A DNA stretch of 64,000 nt from positions 1 to 64,000 of IMG/VR virus record IMGVR_UViG_3300032294_001427. One strand, 5' to 3'. Origin of the DNA: a virus. How positions within the stretch are numbered: the first letter of the stretch is position 1; each line of letters begins with the position of its first letter. Shown piece after piece: positions 1 through 6,037 of this stretch. The notes beneath the pieces were generated by a model. That model saw nothing but the letters and a program-made list of their open reading frames with translations, was not told where the DNA came from and ran no database searches. The position numbers and the translations under genes are program-made.

Positions 1-112
1 GCAAGTTTGCATAGATGAACCTATTGCTAGGCGCAGTCCTGTAGGAGGTTGCTGCTTTGGGTGTATCACTACACTTATTCTAATGAGGCTATGCCCCCAA
101 AACCTTTGTCAC
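1..112. other. Left edge, no gene recognised
   Basis: No coding frame or tRNA cloverleaf is apparent. On the minus strand this is the leader downstream of the promoter at 156-184 and the boxA-like element at 113-126, so the gene it serves probably lies beyond the window edge. Confidence 0.4.
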
Positions 113-148
113 AATTTTTAAAGAACTTGTGGTAAGTTAATCACCACA
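113..148 (-). promoter_or_regulatory. rRNA-leader-like hairpin plus boxA
   Basis: On the minus strand a 6-bp hairpin, TGTGGT...ACCACA (128-148), is followed directly by GTTCTTTAAAAATT (113-126). This is close to the boxA of bacterial rRNA leaders (TGCTCTTTAACA type). The order promoter, hairpin, boxA is that of rrn operons, where NusB/S10 load at boxA to make RNA polymerase resist termination. Antitermination here is inferred. Confidence 0.45.
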
Positions 149-155
149 TAAAACC

Positions 156-184
156 ATTATATAGCCATTCTTTATAAAAGTAAA
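156..184 (-). promoter_or_regulatory. Sigma70-type promoter, leftward
   Basis: On the minus strand TTTACT (179-184), a 17-bp spacer, then TATAAT (156-161). The same hexamers and spacing recur in the promoter of the tRNA array at 6634-6662. It lies just downstream of tRNA-Thr(GGU) and reads out of the window to the left. Confidence 0.7.
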
Positions 185-210
185 GCATTTTTATTCTTGC
201 CAAGAGTTCA

Positions 211-285
211 TGGTGCTCTCACCGAGAATTGAACTCGAAATTCAGTCTTACCAAGACTGTGTTATACCATTTAACTATAAGAGCA
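211..285 (-). tRNA. tRNA-Thr(GGU)
   Basis: Full cloverleaf on the minus strand: acceptor TGCTCTT with GAGAGCA, anticodon arm CAGTC-TTGGTAA-GACTG, T-loop TTCAATT, CCA encoded (211-213). Anticodon GGT. Last tRNA of the array in transcription order. Confidence 0.93.
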
Positions 286-290
286 AGAAT

Positions 291-371
291 TGGTGCCCTC
301 GGTGGGATTCGAACCCACATAATCAGCACTCTCAATGCTGCATGTATACCAATCATTCCATCACAAGGGCA
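291..371 (-). tRNA. tRNA-Leu(GAG), short variable loop
   Basis: Acceptor TGCCCTT/GAGGGCA, anticodon arm CAGCA-TTGAGAG-TGCTG, T arm GTGGG-TTCGAAT-CCCAC, CCA encoded. Anticodon GAG reads CUC. The D-arm (GATGGAAT...) is leucine-like, but the variable loop is only 5 nt instead of a long arm. Confidence 0.85.
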
Positions 372-383
372 ATGATCATGAAA

Positions 384-459
384 TGGTAGCCCCAGAAGGT
401 AACGATCCTTCACCTTTCGATTATCAGTCGAATGTACAGACCTCTATACTATAGGGCTA
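384..459 (-). tRNA. tRNA-Ile(GAU)
   Basis: Acceptor TAGCCCT with GGGGCTA, anticodon arm TTCGA-CTGATAA-TCGAA, CCA encoded. The T-loop is ATCGTTA instead of TTCRANY. The same odd T-loop occurs in tRNA-Asp at 6038-6117. Confidence 0.88.
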
Positions 460-465
460 TAAAAA

Positions 466-540
466 TGGCACCCCTGCCAGGACTCGAACCTGGAATACGA
501 CGTTCGTAGCATCGCGTGATTTCCATTTCACTACAGGGGC
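466..540 (-). tRNA. tRNA-Arg(ACG)
   Basis: Acceptor GCCCCTG/CAGGGGT, anticodon arm CGATG-CTACGAA-CGTCG, T arm CCAGG-TTCGAGT-CCTGG, CCA encoded. A34 is normally edited to inosine by host TadA. Confidence 0.9.
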
Positions 541-663
541 AAAAATACGTGCGGTGCAAGTAACCACCGCTCCTGCATGAACGTCTCGTTATCATGCTGC
601 GCGTCCAGTTTTATTGAGTCCACTGGCAGACTATGCATTCAAAAATAAGTGTGGTGTTTTTTC
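541..663. other. Structured tRNA spacer
   Basis: No gene. Three consecutive small hairpins are visible (CGGTG/CACCG, CATGAACG/CGTTATCATG with a 2-nt bulge, CCAGT/ACTGG). Ends in a short T-rich tract that recurs near 841. Confidence 0.4.
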
Positions 664-751
664 TGATGGTTATCCACAGCGACATTGAAGATTCGAACTT
701 CTCTACCCACATCTGCAGGTGTGCGACCGTTAAACTATAAGCCTACCATCA
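664..751 (-). other. Atypical tRNA-like unit, isotype unresolved
   Basis: A T-arm (GAAG-TTCGAAT-CTTC) and a D-loop-like TAGTTTAACGG are present, but the 7-bp outer stem TGATGGT/ACCATCA is separated from the T-arm by about 15 nt and the anticodon stem is imperfect around CTGCAGA. It may be a decayed or structurally unusual tRNA. It shares the 3' trailer GGATAACCATC with the next unit. Confidence 0.35.
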
Positions 752-863
752 TAGATTTGCTTGTTTATACAGGTTCAAATTATTCCTGTGAAGTTGTTTA
801 GCCTGTGTTACTTGCTATCACAGGTTTCTAGAAACTAGAAAAAATAAGTGCGGTTTTTTTACG
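752..863. other. tRNA spacer with hairpin
   Basis: No gene. CCTGTG...CACAGG forms one hairpin (around 796-825). A T-rich tract follows, similar to the one before 664. Confidence 0.35.
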
Positions 864-955
864 ATGGTTATCCGCTGAACACATTGGAATCAAACCATTT
901 TCTTCCACGTACATGACGCGGCGTGCTCTCATTACACTATGTGTTTCTCTCCATC
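864..955 (-). other. Atypical tRNA-like unit nested in an outer stem
   Basis: An inner cloverleaf-like fold (879-945) has acceptor AACACAT/ATGTGTT, D-stem GTGT/GCAC, anticodon-like arm CCGCG-TCATGTA-CGTGG and T-loop TTTGATT, but only three T-stem pairs fit. An outer GATGG/CCATC stem (864-868, 951-955) encloses it. Position 33 is C, so the anticodon cannot be assigned safely. Confidence 0.35.
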
Positions 956-1132
956 ATCAAAATGGTTGACGGTTTTTGCTGTGGCAGGTTTTCCGCAAAC
1001 TAGAATAGACAAGCCCAGTACTCTCGCCTCTAGTAACTGCCAGTTTGCTTGTTTTACAACGTCATAACCATTCGTTGTTGCTCGTCACCAGACTCACTGA
1101 TCAGGTGTGCGGAATCGAACCACAGAGCAAAT
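956..1132. other. Hairpin spacer with an orphan T-arm
   Basis: AATGGTTGACG (961-971) pairs with CGTCATAACCATT (1060-1072) apart from a 2-nt bulge. GCAAACT/AGTTTGC is nested inside. At 1106-1126 the minus strand carries an isolated T-arm, TGTGG-TTCGATT-CCGCA, 9 nt after tRNA-Phe, with no matching acceptor or anticodon arm. This looks like a tRNA remnant. Confidence 0.4.
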
Positions 1133-1208
1133 TGGTGCCAACTGCAGGTTTCGAACCTGCCCTTCATGCTCTTCAGGCATGCACTTCCACCAGGTTAGTT
1201 TAGTTGGC
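1133..1208 (-). tRNA. tRNA-Phe(GAA)
   Basis: Acceptor GCCAACT/AGTTGGC, anticodon arm CATGC-CTGAAGA-GCATG, T arm GCAGG-TTCGAAA-CCTGC, CCA encoded. Confidence 0.94.
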
Positions 1209-1212
1209 GAAT

Positions 1213-1287
1213 TGGAGTTACGGACAGGATTTGAACCTGCATAAAAGAATTTTGCAGACTCTTGCCTAACCTTTCGGCCACCGTAAC
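1213..1287 (-). tRNA. tRNA-Cys(GCA)
   Basis: Acceptor GTTACGG/CCGTAAC with U73, anticodon arm AGAGT-CTGCAAA-ATTCT, T arm around TTCAAAT, CCA encoded. Confidence 0.93.
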
Positions 1288-1414
1288 AAACAAGAAGAAA
1301 CACACTCTGCCCACCATGGGCTTTTCCACCGCGCTGGCTATTGCTGCTTCGTCGTGTAGTCCCAGTTTGCCAACCGCTCAAGGCTAACGACCAATGGCGA
1401 GTGTGTTTCAAAAA
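1288..1414. other. Structured tRNA spacer
   Basis: GAAACACACTC (1297-1307) pairs perfectly with GAGTGTGTTTC (1399-1409), closing a hairpin of about 113 nt. The spacer at 6227-6304 is closed by a similar GAAACACA stem, so the two may be related elements. Confidence 0.45.
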
Positions 1415-1490
1415 TGGTAGCAACGATTGGACTCGAACCAATGATAAACTCCGTATGAAGGAGGTGCATTTGCCGCTATGCTACGTTGCT
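1415..1490 (-). tRNA. tRNA with CAU anticodon (Met or Ile2)
   Basis: Acceptor AGCAACG/CGTTGCT, anticodon loop TTCATAC within CTCC/GGAG, T arm ATTGG-TTCGAGT-CCAAT, CCA encoded. The normal 1-72 pair argues against an initiator. Elongator Met and lysidine-modified Ile cannot be separated by eye. Confidence 0.85.
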
Positions 1491-1491
1491 A

Positions 1492-1568
1492 TGGGGGGTC
1501 GGCTGGGATTCGAACCCAGATATGCAAGGATCACAACCTTGGGACTTGTCCAGTTAGTCAACCGACCC
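1492..1568 (-). tRNA. tRNA-His(GUG)
   Basis: Acceptor GGGTCGG/CCGACCC with C73, anticodon arm CAAGG-TTGTGAT-CCTTG, CCA encoded. The base before the first acceptor position is T, so the usual encoded G-1 opposite C73 is not apparent. Confidence 0.92.
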
Positions 1569-1576
1569 ATAAAGTG

Positions 1577-1647
1577 CTCGGGATCAAGGACTCGAACCTC
1601 GACTATCTGGTTCAGAGCCAGACGATCTACCATTAATCTAATCCCGA
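1577..1647 (-). tRNA. tRNA-Gln(CUG), no encoded CCA
   Basis: Acceptor TCGGGAT/ATCCCGA, anticodon arm TCTGG-CTCTGAA-CCAGA, T-loop TTCGAGT. The acceptor ends in GCAC, so CCA would have to be added. First tRNA left of the divergent methyltransferase gene. Confidence 0.9.
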
Positions 1648-1650
1648 ATA

Positions 1651-1658
1651 TATAAATA
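1651..1658 (+). promoter_or_regulatory. T4-type late promoter, rightward
   Basis: TATAAATA on the plus strand, 26 bp before the methyltransferase ATG at 1685. This is the canonical late box recognised in T4 by gp55-modified polymerase. It is the only late box on the plus strand here and serves the only confident plus-strand gene. Confidence 0.65.
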
Positions 1659-1684
1659 TACATATAAACTTTTAGGTATCATCA

Positions 1685-2254
1685 ATGATTACATTCAAAG
1701 AATTTATTCTTGAAGCGCAAGAACACACCAGCGCGGACACTTCACTCAATCAGATCTCTGCTGGTCTAAAACATGCTGTTGCCAAAGGATTAATTACACC
1801 GAAAACCATCAATACAGATGTTGGTGGTGGAAGATATGATGTTGGCAAAGAGCACGTTGAAGGATCCGTAAAAGGTGCAACGCTGCACATTTATGATCCT
1901 TACAATAGATCGTCTGATCACAATGAAAAGGTACAATCTATTGCTGGTGGCAAGTCCAATTACGTTGGACTCCACAATGTGTTGAATGTAATCAAAGAAC
2001 CCGAAGCAAGATTAGATGCTCTAAGAATAGTCAAATCTTTCATGGGTAAAAATGGGACTGCACACATTACAGTCCATGAAGGCGACAAGACGGGTGATGC
2101 CCGAATGTCTAAATCTGATCGCGGAAGAGGATCATCTTGGCAGAATCATCTACCAACTGCATCCTATGTTCCAGAAGTCTCAGCAGTATTTCCAGAAAAA
2201 GAAGGCTTCAGCGTTAATAGAAAGGGTAAGCACATTCTAGTCACTAGAATGTGA
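1685..2254 (+). CDS. SAM-dependent methyltransferase-like protein with capsid-targeting-like N-terminus
   Basis: A 189-residue protein on the plus strand, opposite to nearly everything else. Residues 45-52 (NTDVGGGR) look like a class I methyltransferase motif I and HIYDPYNR (about 66-73) like motif II; a NVLNVI stretch follows as in motif IV. I infer methylation of DNA or another substrate, with no target predicted. The first residues, MITFKEFILEAQ, match the T4 capsid targeting sequence of internal proteins and Alt (MKTYxEFIxEA) and contain an ILE/A site of the kind cut by the T4 prohead protease. The enzyme may therefore be packaged and injected. Late promoter at 1651-1658; converges on the nuclease-like gene with a 2-bp gap. 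Confidence 0.65.
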   Translation: MITFKEFILEAQEHTSADTSLNQISAGLKHAVAKGLITPKTINTDVGGGRYDVGKEHVEGSVKGATLHIYDPYNRSSDHNEKVQSIAGGKSNYVGLHNVLNVIKEPEARLDALRIVKSFMGKNGTAHITVHEGDKTGDARMSKSDRGRGSSWQNHLPTASYVPEVSAVFPEKEGFSVNRKGKHILVTRM

Positions 2255-2256
2255 AA

Positions 2257-2745
2257 TCATTTTTCCCAAACTTTCGTGAATTCTTTTGGGATTTTATCCA
2301 GTTCTATCATAGAAATTAGATCCTTTCTTCCGTTCCTGCGGTAGAGTTTGTATAGACAATGTTTTGCCGAATATGCAAACTCTCGCTCGACATTGATCTC
2401 GCAGTATGTCGCAAGACTCTTTCGATGGACGACGTAGAATGAATTTACAGTTTCAAACACAATGAAATCTGCGGATCCATAGAGCCAACCTTTATTTCCT
2501 TTGACATTTTTGAATTCGACAAAAACATATTTGTCTTGACTGGCACTGTCTTCGCGACTGAGTTTCTTCATCGCTTTGACATCAAATGAAAATGACTTGC
2601 CGTCTTTTCTCAAATGCACATCGATATGATTGTGTATGTTTTCATTCTGCGACGATTCTATCGGATTGAACCCGCGTTTGAATGCAACCGCCATGAAATC
2701 ATCTTCTGCTTTTTTTCCAGTTTCAATTTCATTTTGATATTTCAT
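2257..2745 (-). CDS. PD-(D/E)XK-like nuclease candidate
   Basis: About 162 residues if started at MKYQ, 11 nt after a GGAG; a GTG four codons earlier is also possible. The segment HIDVHLRKDGKSFSFDVKAMK region has an aspartate followed by D-V-K, the spacing of a PD-(D/E)XK active site, and similar small phage proteins are often called endonucleases. Acid-rich and lysine-rich, no signal peptide or membrane segment. Converges tail to tail with the methyltransferase gene. A methyltransferase next to a nuclease invites a modification-restriction reading, but the opposite strands and separate promoters do not prove it. Confidence 0.45.
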   Translation of the reverse strand: MKYQNEIETGKKAEDDFMAVAFKRGFNPIESSQNENIHNHIDVHLRKDGKSFSFDVKAMKKLSREDSASQDKYVFVEFKNVKGNKGWLYGSADFIVFETVNSFYVVHRKSLATYCEINVEREFAYSAKHCLYKLYRRNGRKDLISMIELDKIPKEFTKVWEK

Positions 2746-2769
2746 ACAATCAATCACTCCGAATATAAA

Positions 2770-2844
2770 TGGCTCTCCCGCTTCGGTTCGAACGAAGATT
2801 CAGTGTTCCAAAGACACTTGTCCTACCAGTTAGACGACAGGAGA
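2770..2844 (-). tRNA. tRNA-Gln(UUG)
   Basis: Acceptor TCTCCTG/CGGGAGA, anticodon arm AGTGT-CTTTGGA-ACACT, T arm CTTCG-TTCGAAC-CGAAG, CCA encoded. With tRNA-Gln(CUG) at 1577 both glutamine codons are covered. Confidence 0.93.
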
Positions 2845-3084
2845 ATTTAAGATGCCAGCCGTCACGACTTTCTGCTGGACTCCCCGCGAAAATGCCTCTA
2901 GGCATCTTACCGTACCATCCGATGTGTGCGGGATAAAAATTAGTTGCTTCCTCTCTGCGGCGGTCACTCGTACCGCATCACGACCAAAGAGGATTGTCGT
3001 ATTGCCAACGCCATTTGCACCAAATGGTAAGGTCCTAATAGGAATTACCTATCTTCTCATCCTCTGGACCAGAGTAGGGAGTAA
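2845..3084. other. Run of short consecutive hairpins
   Basis: No gene. Six back-to-back small inverted repeats lie in 235 nt: ATGCC-TCTA-GGCAT, TGCGG...CCGCA, ACGAC...GTCGT, CCATTTG-CAC-CAAATGG, TCCTAATAGGA, CTCTGG-A-CCAGAG. The density is far above that of the coding regions. It may be a structured RNA or processing signals. Confidence 0.45.
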
Positions 3085-3747
3085 TTAGCCCCCACGCCTT
3101 TTGGTTGCTTCTCTTTTTAGTGCTGCAACCCTAATTTTTTCACTTGTCTCAGGAGATACTCCTTTTTTACCTTTATTCCAAGGAATATTCCCTTTCATCG
3201 AAAGACTTATTTTTGTCTTTCTTGATTCAGAAACAGGCGGTAGCGGTCTTTCTTCGTTTTTCTTTTTGACGCCTTCTGATATTTTACGCCTATGTTCTTC
3301 TGAAAGAGGGCTTCGTTTTTTTCCAGAAAGAGCCAAACTCACACGAGGATTTTTCTTTCCTTTTGCGAGAGAACTTCTTCCTTTAAGCGGAGAAGGTTTC
3401 CCCTTTTTTGATTCGCTGATTTTGGATCTGGTTTCTTCGGAACATTCTGTTAAGTAAAACTCTTTGCCTCCGCGACCTCTATTAATCCATTTATCATTAT
3501 GAACACAATTTAGCCTTCTCAATACTTTATCTTCATACAATACAGCCTTCTCAATTGAGGAAAAACTTTTTCTGACTTGTATTATATCTGGTTCTCCATG
3601 AAGTTTTCTAAATTCTTTAACATACTCTGACGAACTAAAGTATGTGACCCATAATTCATCAGGATGACATGCATCGGCAAATCGAACACCATAGTACCAA
3701 CGATTTAATTTGGTCCAGCCTATTAAGTATGTATATGGAGTTCTCAT
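3085..3747 (-). CDS. GIY-YIG-type homing endonuclease
   Basis: A 220-residue free-standing endonuclease inside the tRNA array. The N-terminal TYLIGW...RWYYGVR is the GIY-YIG signature in the variant form common in T-even-like phages, with a downstream glutamate in the EKAVLYEDKVL segment. From about residue 105 there are lysine-rich NUMOD3-like repeats (TRSKISESKKGK, EEHRRKISEGVKKK, TSEKIRVAALKREA), which bind DNA in this family. Such enzymes cut cognate phage genomes lacking the gene. A TATAAATA box ends only 8 nt before the ATG, so the late transcript would be nearly leaderless. Confidence 0.8.
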   Translation of the reverse strand: MRTPYTYLIGWTKLNRWYYGVRFADACHPDELWVTYFSSSEYVKEFRKLHGEPDIIQVRKSFSSIEKAVLYEDKVLRRLNCVHNDKWINRGRGGKEFYLTECSEETRSKISESKKGKPSPLKGRSSLAKGKKNPRVSLALSGKKRSPLSEEHRRKISEGVKKKNEERPLPPVSESRKTKISLSMKGNIPWNKGKKGVSPETSEKIRVAALKREATKRRGG

Positions 3748-3754
3748 AATGTAT

Positions 3755-3762
3755 TATTTATA
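3755..3762 (-). promoter_or_regulatory. Late promoter of homing endonuclease
   Basis: TATAAATA on the minus strand immediately upstream of the gene starting at 3747. The expected transcription start would fall at or next to the ATG. Confidence 0.55.
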
Positions 3763-4023
3763 CCAAACTTGCGCTGGTCTTCTCATCGTCTGGGTAGACT
3801 AGCCATTGACTAGATGGCACGCAAGTCAGGCTGCAGCCACTGAAGACTATGCATTTAACTCGGACTGTCTTTTCGCGATTTTATTCCGAGCACCCAATAA
3901 GGTTTGCTGTTTGCACTATCTGCTGCGTCTCACCTTCAGGTGTCTAGAACTGAAGTTTTCTATTGGCGCAGTTAGTCAGGCATCTAAGATCTGTACTAGC
4001 CCATCGCTTGCAAACAACAAATT
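3763..4023. other. Structured spacer
   Basis: No gene. ACTTGCG/CGCAAGT (around 3768 and 3820) closes a three-way fold containing GTCT-gggt-AGAC and a 5-bp, 7-nt-loop hairpin GCCAT-TGACTAG-ATGGC. Further hairpins are CTCGG...CCGAG, CTTCAG...CTGAAG and CACCT-TC-AGGTG. Confidence 0.4.
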
Positions 4024-4101
4024 TGGTGGAGATAGTCGGATTCGAACCGACCTGTGTCCTGCGTGCAAGGCAGGTGCTCACCCCTAGCAAGCCCTATCCC
4101 C
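4024..4101 (-). tRNA. tRNA-Ala(UGC)
   Basis: Acceptor GGGGATA/TATCTCC with one G-U pair, anticodon arm CCTGC-CTTGCAC-GCAGG, T arm GTCGG-TTCGAAT-CCGAC, CCA encoded. Confidence 0.93.
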
Positions 4102-4108
4102 AAAAAAT

Positions 4109-4183
4109 TGGCTGGCGCGGGTGGGATCGAACCACCGACAGGTTGATTAACAGTCAACTGATCTACCGCTGATCTACACGCCA
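4109..4183 (-). tRNA. tRNA-Asn(GUU)
   Basis: Acceptor TGGCGTG/CGCGCCA, anticodon arm GTTGA-CTGTTAA-TCAAC, T arm with TTCGATC, CCA encoded. Confidence 0.93.
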
Positions 4184-4467
4184 AAAATTGATATGGTTTT
4201 GTCGAGGACGCTTACACACGACCGTATACAGCCGTTTTCAGAATTGTCTAACCTCAACACCTCTTCTATGTAGCATGCCACATAGAAGCCTCACGAGAGT
4301 ACACCATAAGGTCGCTCGCTGTCTGACGTTGTTATACGTTTCGTCCCTACGGACTCATCAGAGACAGAATTGGCTTCCCACTACGGTACTGCCCCGCATT
4401 CTTCAGTTTTGGAGACTGATACATCACTTTAATGCTTGTGGGAAATTATTTTCTTCCTATTAATTAG
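4184..4467. other. Long structured spacer
   Basis: No gene in about 280 nt. Clear hairpins include CTTCTATGT-agcatgcc-ACATAGAAG, TTCCCAC...GTGGGAA and, nested in it, GCATT...AATGC and CAGT...ACTG. Confidence 0.4.
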
Positions 4468-4568
4468 TGGATTCGGGTTGGATTCGAACCAACACAGGTG
4501 CAACTTTCATAGTGTGGCCACACTGTTTAGAAAGAGGGGCTAGCCACTTGCCCATTACGCACATCCGA
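4468..4568 (-). tRNA. tRNA-like with long extra arm, isotype unresolved
   Basis: T arm GTTGG-TTCGAAT-CCAAC and D arm GGGC-AAGTGGCTA-GCCC are well formed, and AGTGTGG-CCACACT could be the long variable arm of a class II tRNA (Ser or Leu). The acce­ptor pairing GGATGTG/CGAATCC has a mismatch and no anticodon stem fits around TTTCTAAAC. Unusual or decaying. Confidence 0.4.
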
Positions 4569-4679
4569 CTCCGTAGATAGATTTGTGAGTGTGACGCCTC
4601 CCTCATTCGTCACCATTTTACCCATGAAACAAGGCATGCTGGGTTAGAGGTACATAGTGATAGCGGGTACTTGTCAGTT
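4569..4679. other. Structured spacer
   Basis: No gene. TTTGTGAGT near 4583 is complementary to ACTCACAAA near 4746, so this spacer and the tRNA-like element at 4680-4755 may fold as one unit. Confidence 0.35.
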
Positions 4680-4755
4680 GCCATACTGTCGGACTCGAAC
4701 CGTTGACTCACGCAGTTTTCGAGGCTGCGTTTTCGCTGCATCTATACTCACAAAA
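4680..4755 (-). other. tRNA-like element without acceptor partner
   Basis: The minus strand has a T-loop (CGG-TTCGAGT-CCG) and an anticodon-like arm CGCAG-CCTCGAAAA-CTGCG that would read CGA (Ser). The 5' end TTTGTGAG pairs with the distant spacer, not next to the T-arm. Either a remnant or a tRNA with an insertion of about 100 nt. Confidence 0.35.
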
Positions 4756-4757
4756 CT

Positions 4758-4833
4758 TGGCGACCGTGGAAGGAATCGAACCAACCGCATTCTGATAAAC
4801 GATCAGACTCCACCACCAGATGGATTCACAGTC
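4758..4833 (-). tRNA. tRNA with weak T-stem, anticodon possibly GUU
   Basis: Acceptor GACTGTG/CACGGTC is fully paired, CCA is encoded, D-stem TCCA/TGGA and anticodon stem TCTGA/TCAGA are perfect. The anticodon loop TCGTTTA has C at position 33 and the T-stem GTTGG/CCTTC has two mismatches. Probably a tRNA, perhaps a diverging Asn paralogue. Confidence 0.55.
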
Positions 4834-4928
4834 AAATTAAAAATTGGTGGAATGATTGGTCAGCAACAACTAATGCCCTCACGGGTGCTCCGCTTACGCT
4901 CTTATTGCTATCGACATCCCATTGAATT
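4834..4928. other. tRNA spacer
   Basis: No gene seen; contains AAAATTGGTGG-like sequence repeated at several tRNA junctions. Confidence 0.3.
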
Positions 4929-5011
4929 TGGCGTCCCGCACGGGGAATTGAACCCCTGAACTAGTATTGCACTGCCAGCGGCAGCAGGTGTACCGTCACG
5001 CTCCTTGGGAC
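4929..5011 (-). tRNA. Atypical 83-nt tRNA, isotype unresolved
   Basis: CCA is encoded and the T-arm has GGGG-TTCAATT-CCCC. The acceptor GTCCC/GGGAC is solid for five pairs only. A very stable CTGCC-GCT-GGCAG hairpin could be an anticodon arm or a long variable arm. The length suggests a class II tRNA, possibly Ser, but this is not assignable by eye. Confidence 0.45.
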
Positions 5012-5021
5012 ATTAATCGCG

Positions 5022-5081
5022 TCCTAGAATAGCGGAGTCGAACCGCCTTCGGTGTGTACACCTATTGAGCCGCAACTAGGA
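5022..5081 (-). other. 60-nt tRNA-like element
   Basis: Outer stem TCCTAG/CTAGGA and T arm GGCGG-TTCGACT-CCGCT are clear, but only 60 nt separate the ends and no D-arm fits. A truncated tRNA is likely. Confidence 0.4.
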
Positions 5082-5085
5082 AAAT

Positions 5086-5160
5086 TGGTAGGTGTGGAGA
5101 ATTTCGAAATCTCGACTTCCTGGTTAAAAGCCAGTTACTCTGCCTCTGAGTTACACACCC
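5086..5160 (-). tRNA. tRNA-Lys(UUU)
   Basis: Acceptor GGGTGTG/CACACCT, anticodon arm CTGG-CTTTTAA-CCAG, T arm GAGAT-TTCGAAA-TTCTC, CCA encoded. Confidence 0.93.
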
Positions 5161-5167
5161 AAAAATT

Positions 5168-5300
5168 AGATCGAGTGCACTGGAGTCGAACCAGTATCTT
5201 TTAGAGCGAGGTGTTCCGTTGCAACAGAATAGACCCTTGCACTAAACGCATGTCCGCCCTCTTACTGGCCAGATCAAGGGAACGCTCATGCTGACACTCA
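5168..5300 (-). other. tRNA-like element with inserted hairpin
   Basis: A perfect T-arm (ACTGG-TTCGACT-CCAGT) is followed by GCACTC, which pairs with GAGTGT about 120 nt away near 5295. Between the two 5' elements lies a hairpin closed by GCATG/CATGC. The anticodon region CGCTCTAAAAGA does not form a clean stem. It may be a tRNA carrying an insertion near positions 8-9, or a remnant. Confidence 0.35.
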
Positions 5301-5304
5301 AAAT

Positions 5305-5380
5305 TGGTAGCGGATGTTGGAATCGAACCAACCTGAACAGGCTTATGAGACCTATGAGCGCACCAGCACTCTTACCCGCA
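5305..5380 (-). tRNA. tRNA-Met(CAU), possible initiator
   Basis: Anticodon arm TAGGT-CTCATAA-GCCTG, T arm GTTGG-TTCGATT-CCAAC, CCA encoded. The first acceptor pair is a U-U mismatch (TGCGGGT/ATCCGCT). An unpaired 1-72 position is the hallmark of bacterial initiators, but the three G-C pairs of the initiator anticodon stem are incomplete. Confidence 0.85.
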
Positions 5381-5386
5381 ATAATA

Positions 5387-5462
5387 TGGTGGGTCTAACA
5401 GGATTCGAACCTGTATCAAACTGGTTAAGAGCCAGATATAATTGCCGTTATACGATAGACCC
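5387..5462 (-). tRNA. tRNA-Lys(CUU)
   Basis: Acceptor GGGTCTA/TAGACCC, anticodon arm CTGG-CTCTTAA-CCAG, T arm ACAGG-TTCGAAT-CCTGT, CCA encoded. Confidence 0.93.
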
Positions 5463-5647
5463 GTAATAAAATTGTTATATGACACCACTTGTTTTGGAGG
5501 GCAAGTGATGTCATAGTGTCGCCACTGTTACACCTGTATTTCTCATGCCACTATTGCAGACATGCAGTTCCTTGATTACCAAGCCACCAGTTCAGGGAGG
5601 CGACACCTCCACCCATCAATTCTAATCATATAATTCAATGTTAAACT
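5463..5647. other. Structured tRNA spacer
   Basis: TGACACCACTTG (5480-5491) pairs with CAAGTGATGTCA (5502-5513) with one mismatch, and GTGTCGCC (5516-5523) pairs with GGCGACAC (5599-5606). No gene. Confidence 0.45.
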
Positions 5648-5722
5648 TGGCGTTCCCTACGGAATTCGAATCCGTATACTTGCATTGAAAGTGCAATATC
5701 CTAACCGTTAGATGAAGGGAAC
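5648..5722 (-). tRNA. tRNA-Glu(UUC)
   Basis: Acceptor GTTCCCT/AGGGAAC, anticodon arm TTGCA-CTTTCAA-TGCAA, T arm ACGGA-TTCGAAT-TCCGT, CCA encoded. Confidence 0.94.
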
Positions 5723-6037
5723 ATAAAATTGAGCGACGGAGCGCGGCACGCTCCAAGACACTTTCTACAGCAGTCTCTCCGTCTGTGTGCCATTGGCACG
5801 ATCACCGAGCCGCAACTTAACAACGATACATCAAATAATTGCTGGTTACTAATCCAGCGTCACATTATGCTTCGGGGTGACAGTCTCCGCTGTTACGAAG
5901 TTCAGGTAACAGTCTGCATAAGAATGTACTGTGCAGCGTTTGCGAGGCGCATCAGTAATATGTCCCTGTTGATGTATCGGTAGACGAACATATTACGTCA
6001 TTGTTACACAGTACATTCTTATGCATCATGTTAAAAT
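5723..6037. other. 315-nt spacer with a 19-bp perfect inverted repeat
   Basis: TGCATAAGAATGTACTGTG (5915-5933) is the exact reverse complement of 6007-6025, enclosing GTAATATGT (5955-5963) paired with ACATATTAC (5988-5996). Upstream are GACGGAG/CTCCGTC and CTGTTAC/GTAACAG, and GATACATCAA (about 5824) complements TTGATGTATC (about 5969), which would cross the 19-bp stem as a pseudoknot or alternative fold. No coding frame is convincing. Confidence 0.55.

Noticed and set aside
1101-1132. Circularly permuted tRNA next to tRNA-Phe
   Set aside because: An orphan T-arm is present, but no matching acceptor or D-arm was found in either direction.
2251-2260. Restriction-modification pair formed by the methyltransferase and PD-(D/E)XK-like genes
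   Set aside because: They converge on opposite strands with different promoters, and the nuclease call is weak; noted but not claimed.
4510-4530. Amber-suppressor (CTA) anticodon in two odd tRNA-like units (4468 and 5168)
   Set aside because: No 5-bp stem closes around TTCTAAA or CTCTAAA, so the anticodon is not defined.
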